Source: an uncultured Phascolarctobacterium sp.
GTDB taxonomy: Bacteria > Bacillota > Negativicutes > Acidaminococcales > Acidaminococcaceae
Length of the DNA: 25,138 nt
Direction of reading: 5' to 3'
Assembly: GCA_900544885.1 (NCBI GenBank)
Contig: UQWU01000024.1
Coordinates: 1-25,138 of the forward strand
Numbering within the stretch: position 1 is the first letter of the stretch; the number at the start of each line of letters is the position of its first letter. Below, piece after piece: positions 17,355-24,649 of the stretch. The position numbers and the translations under genes were made by a program. The notes under the pieces are model-generated. The model ran no database searches, was not told the origin of the DNA, and saw only the letters and a list, made by a program, of their open reading frames with translations.

Positions 17355-17869
17355 TTAAAGCACCATACCGGCGTCGCTAGAACAATTCTCAAGCCAATCG
17401 ATTAAATCGTTAATCTTCTTTAGTTCATCGTAAGCAGCATTGTTTATTTCTTCAATCCACTTATCAATCAATGTATTTCTAGTGACCGTTTTTTCAGCCC
17501 CGCCGTCAACACTACTTGTCGGTACAGGAGGTACTTCTTCTACCCACGCATTAAAGAACGTTTGATTGTCTACGTTCATGAGCGGAAAATTATAAAACAA
17601 CAATCGCAAATCATTATAAGCAGGTGGATAATCTACCGCCATATGAAAATCGATTGGCTTTTCATAAACCGTTTGACGCTTTACGATATCGTTATAAAAA
17701 TCGTGTTCTAACGCGTTTAAAGCGGTTTTAAAGCCTTTTCGTTCAACTTTGAAGTATTTTTTAAAGGCTCTAATAAAGCTTTATATTCGTTTGTATATTG
17801 TGCTTTTTGATTTACTGAGTATTGATAAAAAACATCAATCTTTCCCATTAAATCGCTTTCACGATACAT
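17355..17869 (-). pseudogene. Frameshifted hypothetical protein of the prophage remnant
   Basis: Two overlapping minus-strand frames appear to be halves of one protein of about 171 residues. The first runs from ATG at 17869 (MYRESDLMGKIDVFYQYS) and stops soon after the run of six T at 17757-17762. The second is open from about there to TAA at 17355 and includes KYFKVERKGFKTALNALE. One extra base in that run would join them through EPLKKYFKVE. No family is recognised. The protein is rich in aromatic and acidic residues, with no membrane segment. GGGGGA stands before the ATG. It follows the terminator at 17904-17936, so it may have been a separate unit. The shift may be real decay or a sequencing error. 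Confidence 0.55.
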
Positions 17870-17903
17870 AAAAATCCCCCATACTGTAAAAATTGCAATA
17901 AAA

Positions 17904-17936
17904 AAGCAACTATCAAGTATTACTTAACAGTTGCTT
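17904..17936 (-). terminator. Terminator after the small prophage gene
   Basis: On the minus strand a 15-bp stem (two G-T pairs) joins 17922-17936 with 17904-17918 around a three-base loop. Six T follow. It starts three bases past the stop of the 45-residue gene, so it closes the head-protein/small-protein unit. Confidence 0.8.
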
Positions 17937-17938
17937 CT

Positions 17939-18076
17939 TTATTTGAAAAATTCTTCAATTCCTAAATCTTTTATTTCTTCTTCAGTCAAAGGCTCATATT
18001 GTTTGCACCATTCATAAACATCATAATCGCCATCTAACTGCGTTGCCACTCTTCTATTCACTTCTTCTTTTTCCAT
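17939..18076 (-). CDS. Small acidic protein, 45 residues, unknown
   Basis: This small open frame begins MEKEEVNRRVATQLDGDYDV and ends GIEEFFK before TAA at 17939. It is strongly acidic, with no membrane segment and no recognised family. Its start overlaps the end of the JAMM-domain frame by 19 bases in another frame, and a perfect terminator follows its stop at once. Both points support it as a real gene in a two-gene unit. Its position just after a domain fused to a phage head protein is the position an immunity or accessory protein would take, but nothing in the sequence proves that. No clear Shine-Dalgarno sequence of its own is seen, so translation is probably coupled. Confidence 0.6.
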   Translation of the reverse strand: MEKEEVNRRVATQLDGDYDVYEWCKQYEPLTEEEIKDLGIEEFFK

Positions 18077-18874
18077 TTTATCCACCCTTTTGCATCGAAT
18101 ATTGACAAAAGCTTATCAACAAATCTATCTCTACTAGCGTCGTTCGCAGGTTGCATTTTATTATATAATGCAACATACACTTTTCCTGATAGAATTTTAT
18201 CATATTTTGCAGTTTTAATCAACGCTTCTATCCTTCCGTTGTTTGTTATCAAAGACAACATCTCAACATTGTTGTTCTCTAATAAAAAAAACATCATGCA
18301 TTGAAAAACTAGCGTTGCTAGGGTGATTATGTGCAATATATAACTTTTGGCTTGTACCCAACATATCCAATGCACTTCCGCTGAAATTCAATTGAGTACT
18401 TGAACCTTTTTGTGTTTTATAACTACTCAAATCATCTTTAATAACAAATGCCACTTCATTGCTGTTATTATGCTCTTTCGCATACTTCAACAATTCATCG
18501 TGCATCTGATTTAGCTTTTCCAATTTCTCTTTATTCATTCCATAGTATCTAATACCTTGTGGTGTTTCAATGGTTTCTTCTGAAATAGGTGTTTTCTTTC
18601 TGCCACGACTTTTCAAATTCTCTTTATCAACATAAATAAATTTTTCTTTCCATTCCTCATATGTCATATTAGCAGGTACTTCATAAACCGTTTTCCCTTC
18701 ATCGTTTCTACTTGCTCTGTACCCTTCCATATCATCAAAATACGGGCAGGTTGTGCATCTGCAATACGGATGAAATGGTGGTGAATTAATTCCTGCTTCC
18801 ATTAATTTCGCTGGATAACGTTTACCGTCATAAGAACCACATTCAGGACATGTTTTTCCGTCAAGAGATGAGTT
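18058..18874 (-). pseudogene. Phage minor head protein C-terminus fused to a JAMM-like domain, truncated and frameshifted
   Basis: The frame is open below a TAA at 18875-18877. It reads LDGKTCPECGSYDGKRYP and then AGINSPPFHPYCRCTTCPYF, the zinc-binding end of SPP1 gp7/Mu F-type minor head proteins. The usual 200 or more N-terminal residues are missing. A second domain follows: NEVAFVIKDD, then HNHPSNASFSMHD, which has the HxH...SxxD pattern of JAMM/JAB metallopeptidases (6 instead of the RadC 7 residues before Ser). Right after this, at a run of eight T (18284-18291 on the plus strand is eight A), the frame shifts. The sequel LLENNNVEMLSLITNNGRIE continues in the next frame to TGA at 18058. 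It is a prophage relic. Whether the shift is real or a sequencing error is open. Confidence 0.75.
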
Positions 18875-18941
18875 TTAGATAAATCAATACGCATCTTTAA
18901 GCGTATGCTTGTCTGTTTCCAATATGCTAAAGCATATAAAC

Positions 18942-18972
18942 CAAAAGCGCCACTTAATAGTGACGCTTTTTC
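18942..18972. terminator. Terminator after the TVP38 gene (bidirectional hairpin)
   Basis: Twelve-bp stem (18943-18954 with 18959-18970, loop TAAT) that closes fully on the minus strand with one G-T pair. It ends AAAA/TTTT on both sides. It begins 15 bases past the stop at 18985 and marks the border between core genes and the prophage remnant. A further perfect palindrome ATATGCT-AA-AGCATAT lies at 18922-18937. Confidence 0.7.
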
Positions 18973-18984
18973 GTTATTTTTTGC

Positions 18985-19698
18985 TTATTCTTTTTTATTT
19001 TGTTTATTTCCTCGATATTTTTTATAGCCAAAGAAAATCGCACCGACAATCAGCACCAATACTGCTAAACGCTCGCTATGCTGCTGAAAATTAACCACAT
19101 CATGACCGATAACTACTTCTAAAGCTGTAGAAGGAAATTTACCAATCAAATTCGCGATAATATAATCACGGGCACTAATGCGACTTACAGCACCGACAGC
19201 AGTTAAAATACCGGATGGAAAATACGGCAAAGTACGTGCAAAAGCCATCCATTCCAAACCGTTTTTACCACTAGCTTCATCAATATGCTGCAAAGCATTG
19301 CTTTTAGCAATAATTTTCTCAGCTGTACTGCGGAAGAAAAAGCGCATCAGATAAAAACTGATGACTACGCCCGTCGTTTCTGCCAGCCAGGAAATCAAGA
19401 TGCCCAAGGGCAAACCGAAAATTAAGCCATTGGCTGTGGATAAAAAGATGGAGGGAAAAATACTCCCGGCGTTAATCAATACATCCAGCAGAAAGCTTAT
19501 CAACACCGCCCACGGGCCAAAAGAACGCAGATACTCTACCAGATCATCAACGTTGCCACTGACTGCTAAGGTGAAAGTCTTACTGAAAAAACCATCACCA
19601 AAAATTTGGATTGCACCCACAAGCATAAGCAGCAATGCCAAAGCCAACACCTTCGTCAAAGTATCCGGATTCTGGAGCCAAGATTTTTTATTATTCAT
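18985..19698 (-). CDS. TVP38/TMEM64 (VTT-domain) membrane protein
   Basis: This 237-residue integral membrane protein of the VTT/DedA superfamily has hydrophobic segments at about residues 14-34, 60-80, 82-110 and 205-225 and a re-entrant-type region between them. The family signature FARTLPYFPSGILTAVGAVSRIS is present in the second half (F-AR-P-P pattern). Members act in lipid translocation or membrane homeostasis; the transported molecule here is unknown. The C-terminus is very basic (YKKYRGNKQNKKE). It starts 13 bases after recG ends, so it is probably on the recG transcript, and a hairpin terminator follows. Confidence 0.85.
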   Translation of the reverse strand: MNNKKSWLQNPDTLTKVLALALLLMLVGAIQIFGDGFFSKTFTLAVSGNVDDLVEYLRSFGPWAVLISFLLDVLINAGSIFPSIFLSTANGLIFGLPLGILISWLAETTGVVISFYLMRFFFRSTAEKIIAKSNALQHIDEASGKNGLEWMAFARTLPYFPSGILTAVGAVSRISARDYIIANLIGKFPSTALEVVIGHDVVNFQQHSERLAVLVLIVGAIFFGYKKYRGNKQNKKE

Positions 19699-19711
19699 TT
19701 ATCAAGCCTCT

Positions 19712-21772
19712 TTAGGTATTAAAAATCATCCCGAAACGACCGCCAAACTGCATATCCACTAAAGCACGCAGCTCCTGCCACGCATTAGGTCGTTGCAATT
19801 GACGCTGCGCCAGACGACGCACTTCAATAATCGTTTCAGTATCTCGCATTATATCAGCAATCCGTAAATCTGGCAAGCCATGTTGTCGCAAGCCGAACAA
19901 CTGTCCCACACCACGCAACTCTAAATCCTTTTCAGCTAAATAGAAACCATCTTCACTATCATGTAATACCTGCAAACGAGCTAAGGAATCAGGATTATCC
20001 GCTGATGTTAACAGGACACAATAGGATTGCTCACTGCCACGTCCGACACGTCCACGTAGCTGATGTAATTGAGCTAAACCGAAACGTTCCGCATTTTCGA
20101 TAATCATCAGCGTCGCATTCGGCACATTAACGCCTACCTCAATAACCGTCGTGCTGACTAATACCTTAATCTCACCTGCGGCAAAAGCTTCCATGATGGC
20201 CTCTTTCTCAGCACCCTTTAAACGGCCATGCAGCAAAGCACAAGGAATGTCCTGCAAAAAATCTGCCTTTAATTCGGCAAAAACATTTTCCGCACTATGT
20301 GCCTCCATAGCCTCAGAATGCTCAATCAAAGGACAGACTACATAAACCTGCCTGCCCGCCTTGACCTGACGTACCATGCCTGCATACACCTCGCGGCGGC
20401 GCTCATCAGTATAGCACAGCGTCTGCACCGGCTTACGTCCGGGAGGACGTCCCTTCATCACCGAAATATCTAAATCACCATAAACAGTTAACGCCAAAGT
20501 ACGCGGTATCGGTGTTGCCGTCATAACCAAAACATCAGGTGCATTCTGCGATTTATTAGCTAAACGGGCACGTTGCTCTACGCCAAAACGATGTTGCTCG
20601 TCGGTAACGGCTAAAGAAAGATTGGCAAAGCGCACATCCTCCTCAAGTAAAGCATGAGTACCCACTAAAACATCTATCATACCTAATTCCAGCTCCAGTA
20701 ACAGATTACGCCGTGCTTTAGTCCGCATACCCCCTGTCAGCAATCCTACATGGACGCCAAAAGGCTCTAAATATTCTGTAAGGGTTTGGTAATGCTGAGT
20801 TGCTAAAATCTCTGTAGGCGCCATTATGCAGCTCTGATAGCCGTTCTCCTTCGCCTTGGCCAAAGCCAAAGCACTGATAACGGTTTTACCACTGCCTACA
20901 TCACCTTGTAAAATACGATGCATAGGCTTTTTATCCTGCATATCCAAGGATATTTCCTGCCACGCCTTCTGCTGTTGCGGTGTTAACACAAAAGGCAGAT
21001 TGGCAATAATCTTCTTTAATAATGTGCCATCTGCACCATGTTTAATACCCTCGCGACTATCATGGCTCTGCTGACGGTAATATAATAAACCACATTGCAG
21101 TAAAAACAGCTCCTCAAAGACAAAACGATGCTTAGCCTGTGCCAAAGCCTCCCAACTTATAGGAAAATGAATATTTTGCAAAGCAGTTAGGCGATTTTGC
21201 AAATGACACTCCTCCACAATATTTTGTGGCAGACTTTCCGGCAGTTCCTGCTGTGCTAATTTTAAAGCCTCAGCAACCCATTTACGCAGATTATTCTGGG
21301 TTAAATTGCCGGCTAAGGCGTAAACGGGAACGATGCCCGGCGCATGATTTTCTTCATCAGCGGCCTGCACCGTCACCTCACTAACTGATTTAGCCTGCGT
21401 TCTGCCAGGGCGCACACGACCTGTGATAATTAATTCCATACCATTTTTCAGCTTTTTCGCCGCATAACGCTGTCCCATAAAGAAATAGAGATTAGCATAT
21501 CCTGTTTCGTCACGCACTGTTACCACAGTATAGGCTCTGCGTGAACTGCCATAGCCGTTACGTACGCCATAAACCTCACCACGGAAAACTTGCTTTGTTC
21601 CATCCATATCTAGCTCTTTAATCTTTTTCAAACGGGAATAATCAAGATAAGCACCCTGACGCGGATAATATTCCAACAAATCGCCTACAGTAAAAATACC
21701 TACCGCAGCTAACTCCTCCGCCTTTTTCGCACCTATTCCCTTTAAAATTGTTACTTTATCTTTCCACCACAT
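19712..21772 (-). CDS. recG: ATP-dependent DNA helicase RecG
   Basis: RecG reverses stalled replication forks and remodels Holliday junctions. The 686-residue product has an N-terminal HhH-like segment (ILKGIGAKKAEEL), and a wedge/OB domain (about 60-140, with FRGEVYGV and YFFMGQRYAAKKL). Helicase motifs follow: Walker A GDVGSGKT (290-297), DEQH (391-394), TATPIPRTL, and motif VI LHQLRGRVGRG. Length is typical. The likely -10 box is TATAAT at 21796-21801, close to the divergent rpmB promoter. The Shine-Dalgarno match (AGGCAGG) is weak. It is followed by the TVP38 gene. Confidence 0.97.
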   Translation of the reverse strand: MWWKDKVTILKGIGAKKAEELAAVGIFTVGDLLEYYPRQGAYLDYSRLKKIKELDMDGTKQVFRGEVYGVRNGYGSSRRAYTVVTVRDETGYANLYFFMGQRYAAKKLKNGMELIITGRVRPGRTQAKSVSEVTVQAADEENHAPGIVPVYALAGNLTQNNLRKWVAEALKLAQQELPESLPQNIVEECHLQNRLTALQNIHFPISWEALAQAKHRFVFEELFLLQCGLLYYRQQSHDSREGIKHGADGTLLKKIIANLPFVLTPQQQKAWQEISLDMQDKKPMHRILQGDVGSGKTVISALALAKAKENGYQSCIMAPTEILATQHYQTLTEYLEPFGVHVGLLTGGMRTKARRNLLLELELGMIDVLVGTHALLEEDVRFANLSLAVTDEQHRFGVEQRARLANKSQNAPDVLVMTATPIPRTLALTVYGDLDISVMKGRPPGRKPVQTLCYTDERRREVYAGMVRQVKAGRQVYVVCPLIEHSEAMEAHSAENVFAELKADFLQDIPCALLHGRLKGAEKEAIMEAFAAGEIKVLVSTTVIEVGVNVPNATLMIIENAERFGLAQLHQLRGRVGRGSEQSYCVLLTSADNPDSLARLQVLHDSEDGFYLAEKDLELRGVGQLFGLRQHGLPDLRIADIMRDTETIIEVRRLAQRQLQRPNAWQELRALVDMQFGGRFGMIFNT

Positions 21773-21795
21773 AGAAAAAAACCTGCCTATTAGAA

Positions 21796-21801
21796 ATTAT
21801 A
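21796..21801 (-). promoter_or_regulatory. Probable -10 box of recG
   Basis: Minus-strand TATAAT, 24 bases before the recG ATG (21772). No good -35 box stands 16-18 bases upstream; the sequence there is A-rich. The box lies one base from the plus-strand -35 of the rpmB promoter, so the two promoters share DNA. Confidence 0.45.
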
Positions 21802-21802
21802 C

Positions 21803-21832
21803 TTGCTTTTATTTGTTCTTTTATGTTATAAT
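21803..21832 (+). promoter_or_regulatory. Promoter of rpmB
   Basis: Plus strand: TTGCTT (21803-21808), 18-base spacer, TATAAT (21827-21832). The start of transcription should be near 21839, leaving a leader of about 50 nt before the ATG at 21891. Confidence 0.7.
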
Positions 21833-21890
21833 ACTCATGTTAAATTTGAATGTGCCTTATGCCTTATCACGTTTAAGGAGGTGGGAAATT

Positions 21891-22082
21891 ATGGCATCTA
21901 TCTGCGAAATCTGCGGTAAAGGAAAACTTGCTGGCAACAACGTCAGCCACTCCAATAGACACACCAAACGTGCTTGGAACCCGAACATTCAACAAGTAAG
22001 AGCAGTTGTTGATGGTTCTGTTAAGCGCTTAAACGTTTGCACCCGCTGCCTGCGTTCCGGTAAAGTTAACCGCGCTATCTAA
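21891..22082 (+). CDS. rpmB: Large ribosomal subunit protein bL28
   Basis: The 63-residue ribosomal protein reads MASICEICGKGKLAGNNVSH with the RHTKRAWNPNIQ core. It has two CxxC pairs (CEIC, CTRC), the zinc-binding form of bL28. A longer frame opens at 21813, but the ATG at 21891 has AAGGAGGT at ideal spacing and gives the canonical start. It stands alone between its promoter and a strong terminator, divergent from recG. Confidence 0.98.
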   Translation: MASICEICGKGKLAGNNVSHSNRHTKRAWNPNIQQVRAVVDGSVKRLNVCTRCLRSGKVNRAI

Positions 22083-22098
22083 TCTTCGGATTTAAAAA

Positions 22099-22134
22099 GA
22101 AGCCAAATACCTTTCGGTATTTGGTTTCTTTTTT
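22099..22134. terminator. Bidirectional terminator between rpmB and the zinc-ribbon gene
   Basis: Stem of 13 pairs joining GAAGCCAAATACC (22099-22111) with GGTATTTGGTTTC (22116-22128), loop TTTC. Six T follow on the plus strand and five on the minus strand. It serves rpmB from the left and the convergent zinc-ribbon gene from the right. Confidence 0.9.
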
Positions 22135-22162
22135 ATTTCATGTTAAATTTACAAGCACAAGC

Positions 22163-22564
22163 TTATTTCATCTTAAAGCCACATTCAGGACAGAATTTAG
22201 CTAAAGAACTGATTTTTGCTTTACATTGAGGACATAAAACAAAAGCACGATATTCGGTCAGCTTCTTCTCGAATAATTCGTAGAAACGGTTAACCTCTTT
22301 ATCTTCCGGTTTCCAGTTATAAATCTGCAAGCGTTTTTTAGTAGAATCCATAATAACCTGCACGGTTTCCTCATCTAATTGTTGGAAAGCCAGCTGCATG
22401 AGCTTCTTTTCGCTATGGAAACGAATCAATCTTTCTTCAAGATTCATTTCATCAATAGTAACGCCCATTTCATTAATGCACAGTAAAGCAATATTCCATG
22501 CTACCTCGAGATTGATTTCATAAAGACGGTTATCGAAACAACCGCCAGCACCATCTATTCTCAT
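22163..22564 (-). CDS. Small zinc-ribbon protein, unknown function
   Basis: The 133-residue protein has an N-terminal helical domain of about 100 residues that I do not recognise (MRIDGAGGCFDNRLYEINLE, then a helix-rich part). It ends in a C-terminal zinc ribbon, CPQCKAKISSLAKFCPECGF, whose four cysteines form two CPxC knuckles. There is no membrane segment. GGAGGG precedes the ATG, and it has its own promoter and terminator, so it is a stand-alone gene. Such ribbons bind nucleic acid or protein partners, but the function cannot be told. It is located between rpmB and rny in a core-gene region. Confidence 0.75.
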   Translation of the reverse strand: MRIDGAGGCFDNRLYEINLEVAWNIALLCINEMGVTIDEMNLEERLIRFHSEKKLMQLAFQQLDEETVQVIMDSTKKRLQIYNWKPEDKEVNRFYELFEKKLTEYRAFVLCPQCKAKISSLAKFCPECGFKMK

Positions 22565-22601
22565 AATAACCCTCCAGCAAAATAAATTTTATTTTCTATA
22601 T

Positions 22602-22630
22602 ATTATAACACAAAAATAATCATGTTTCAG
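22602..22630 (-). promoter_or_regulatory. Promoter of the zinc-ribbon gene
   Basis: Minus strand: CTGAAA (22625-22630), 17-base spacer, TATAAT (22602-22607). The transcript should start near 22595, about 31 bases before the ATG. Confidence 0.65.
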
Positions 22631-22660
22631 CACAGGGCTGTAACAAATATTTGAAAAGAG

Positions 22661-22696
22661 AAAAGCACGCTCCCAATAATACGGGAACGTGCTTTT
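22661..22696 (-). terminator. Terminator of rny
   Basis: Fourteen-pair stem (22683-22696 with 22661-22674, one G-T pair on the minus strand, eight-base loop). It ends in TTTTCTCTTTT on the minus strand, 12 bases after the rny stop at 22709. Confidence 0.85.
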
Positions 22697-22708
22697 ATTA
22701 TTAGATAT

Positions 22709-24253
22709 TTATTTAGCGTAATCAACCGCACGAGTTTCGCGGATAATAACAACCTTAATCTGACCGGGATATTCCATCTCAGCTTCGATTTTCTTGGAAA
22801 TATCACGTGCCAACAGTACTGCGGAAGCGTCATCGATAACATCAGGTTTAACCATAATGCGGATTTCGCGACCTGCTTGTACAGCATAGCATTTTTCAAC
22901 ACCGTCAAAGGATTCGGAAATCTCTTCCAGACGGGTCAAGCGTTTCAGATAGCTTTCCAAGGTTTCACGTCTAGCACCAGGACGAGCAGCAGATACAGCA
23001 TCAGCTGCGGAAACAAGTACTGCTTCCACGCTCTTAGGCTCACAGTCACCATGATGTGCCAAAATAGCATTGACAATCAAATCAGACTCACGGAATTTCT
23101 TAGCAATTTCGCCACCGATTTCAACGTGGGAACCTTCCATTTCGTGATCGATAGCTTTACCGATATCATGAAGCAGACCTGCACGTTTAGCTAAAACAAC
23201 GTCAACGCCCAACTCAGAAGCCATAACACCAGCTAAATTAGCAACCTCTACAGAATGGTTCAATACGTTTTGACCATAGCTAGTACGATATTTCAAGCGG
23301 CCCAAAAGTTTGATGAGCTCTGGATGCAGGCCATGTACGCCGACAGCGAAAGTAGCTTGTTCGCCTGCTTCCTTAATTTTCTGCTCAACTTCTTTCTGTG
23401 CTTTTTCAACCATTTCTTCGATACGGGACGGATGAATACGACCATCGTTAATCAGTTTTTCCAAAGCAATGCGGGCAACTTCACGACGAACAGGATCAAA
23501 GCCGGAAATAATAACAGCTTCCGGAGTATCGTCGATAATCAAGTCGATACCGGTCAAAGTTTCCAAAGTGCGGATGTTACGACCTTCACGACCGATAATA
23601 CGGCCTTTCATTTCATCATTGGGCAAACCTACAACAGAAACAGTAGTTTCTGCAACATGGTCAGCGGCACAACGTTGGATAGCCAAAGAAATAATCTCGC
23701 GAGCTTTCTTATCAGCCTCATCCTTTGCTTGCTGCTCCAAATCCTTAATCAGCATTGCGGACTCATGTTTAACCTCGTCCTCCAAAGATTGCAAAAGCTC
23801 TTGTTTAGCTTCGTCACTGGTCAAGCCGGACAAACGCTCCAACTCTGCCAATTGCTTTTTACATAAAGCATCTGCTCTTTCTTGAGCTGCATTCAGACGT
23901 TGTTCTTTAGAAACAAGCTTCTCCTCTTTGCGCTCGAAGGACTCCATTTTTCTATCGAGGTTTTCTTCCTTCTGTTGCAAACGGCGTTCCTGACGCTGCA
24001 AATCACTGCGTCTATCTTTATTTTCACGTTCCATGTCAGAACGCAAGCGATGGATTTCTTCTTTCGCTTCCATCATCATTTCTTTACGCTTAGTTTCGCC
24101 AGACTGTTCTGCATTTTGAATAATGCGGATTGCTTGTTCTTCTGCAGTAGCGATTTTGCTTTCGGCAACATTTTTACGTACCAAATAACCCACAGCACCG
24201 CCTGCCAGACCAACAACAACAGCTGTTCCGATAATCTCTAAAATAGTCCTCAC
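22709..24253 (-). CDS. rny: Ribonuclease Y
   Basis: RNase Y is the membrane-bound endonuclease that starts mRNA decay in many Firmicutes. The roughly 514-residue product has an N-terminal membrane anchor (about residues 5-24) and a long charged coiled coil (about 30-190). A KH RNA-binding domain follows (GRIIGREGRN at 217-226), then an HD domain with H333 and the HD pair at 362-363 (LLHDIGKAIDHE). The whole family architecture is intact. The start is odd: the GTG at 24251-24253 lies directly on the AGGAGG, an in-frame TAG is two codons upstream, and the first codon at a normal distance is ATT (24242-24244). A leader of about 210 nt separates promoter and gene. Confidence 0.96.
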   Translation of the reverse strand: MRTILEIIGTAVVVGLAGGAVGYLVRKNVAESKIATAEEQAIRIIQNAEQSGETKRKEMMMEAKEEIHRLRSDMERENKDRRSDLQRQERRLQQKEENLDRKMESFERKEEKLVSKEQRLNAAQERADALCKKQLAELERLSGLTSDEAKQELLQSLEDEVKHESAMLIKDLEQQAKDEADKKAREIISLAIQRCAADHVAETTVSVVGLPNDEMKGRIIGREGRNIRTLETLTGIDLIIDDTPEAVIISGFDPVRREVARIALEKLINDGRIHPSRIEEMVEKAQKEVEQKIKEAGEQATFAVGVHGLHPELIKLLGRLKYRTSYGQNVLNHSVEVANLAGVMASELGVDVVLAKRAGLLHDIGKAIDHEMEGSHVEIGGEIAKKFRESDLIVNAILAHHGDCEPKSVEAVLVSAADAVSAARPGARRETLESYLKRLTRLEEISESFDGVEKCYAVQAGREIRIMVKPDVIDDASAVLLARDISKKIEAEMEYPGQIKVVIIRETRAVDYAK

Positions 24254-24462
24254 CTCCTAAATTTTTTCATATTTTTTCATATTTTTTGCATAGCAATAAC
24301 AGGCGCTCACCCGCGTCTGCTATAAATGTCCTTATTCCATTGAATATGTAATCTATTAATCTATAGCAATTAATGTATTATTAATTCTGAAAAAGGGCAA
24401 AAATAAGGCAGAAATTTTATTCTGACCTTGTGAAAAAAGCATTGATATTTATTACAAATGCA
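24254..24462 (-). other. Long rny leader
   Basis: No gene lies between the rny promoter and its start. The stretch holds an imperfect hairpin (CAGGCGC at 24300-24306 facing GCGTCTG at 24313-24319) and a tandem of the ten-base unit ATTTTTTCAT near 24260-24290. On the minus strand it also holds a seven-codon frame (ATG AAA AAA TTT AGG AGG TGA) whose stop overlaps the rny GTG as GTGA. It does not match any riboswitch I recognise. Leader-based control of rny is possible but not shown. Confidence 0.4.
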
Positions 24463-24469
24463 TATTTAC

Positions 24470-24498
24470 ATTGTAATGAAATTTAACAAAATTGTCAA
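24470..24498 (-). promoter_or_regulatory. Promoter of rny
   Basis: Minus strand: consensus TTGACA (24493-24498), exactly 17 bases, then TACAAT (24470-24475). It is the strongest sigma-A-type promoter in the window. Transcription should begin near 24463, leaving a leader of about 210 nt before rny. Confidence 0.85.
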
Positions 24499-24505
24499 GA
24501 TAGGC

Positions 24506-24540
24506 GTAGTAACGGCAACAAAAACGGATGTTGCCACTAC
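24506..24540. repeat. Inverted repeat upstream of the rny promoter
   Basis: GTAGT-AAC-GGCAACA (24506-24520) faces TGTTGCC-ACTAC (24529-24540), giving 7 plus 5 pairs with a three-base bulge and an eight-base loop. No T run follows on either strand, so it is not a usual terminator. It ends eight bases from the rny -35 box and could be an operator or a relic of a mobile element. A weaker dyad (GTAAA/TTTAC, AAACAG/CTGTTT) follows at 24546-24571. Confidence 0.5.
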
Positions 24541-24649
24541 ATCTTGTAAACAGTGATATTTACGCTGTTTTTGACGCTTTTACGCAGAATTTATGCAAAA
24601 AAATCCCGAAAAAACATTTCTGATATGTACCCACTTACGGAAATTTGAT

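Noticed and set aside
18280..18295. Programmed ribosomal frameshift in the JAMM gene
   Set aside because: A -1 slip on the run leads to an immediate stop (TAT TAG), and only +1 or -2 reaches the open frame. No stimulatory structure is apparent, so mutation or sequencing error is more likely.
23255..23866. Long plus-strand frame (203 codons) opposite rny
   Set aside because: It is the shadow of the biased coiled-coil and KH coding of rny on the other strand, with no Shine-Dalgarno sequence or promoter of its own and a low-complexity composition.
24258..24290. CRISPR-like or satellite repeat (ATTTTTTCAT units)
   Set aside because: Only two full ten-base AT-rich copies and a partial third, without spacers; most likely simple slippage in the rny leader.
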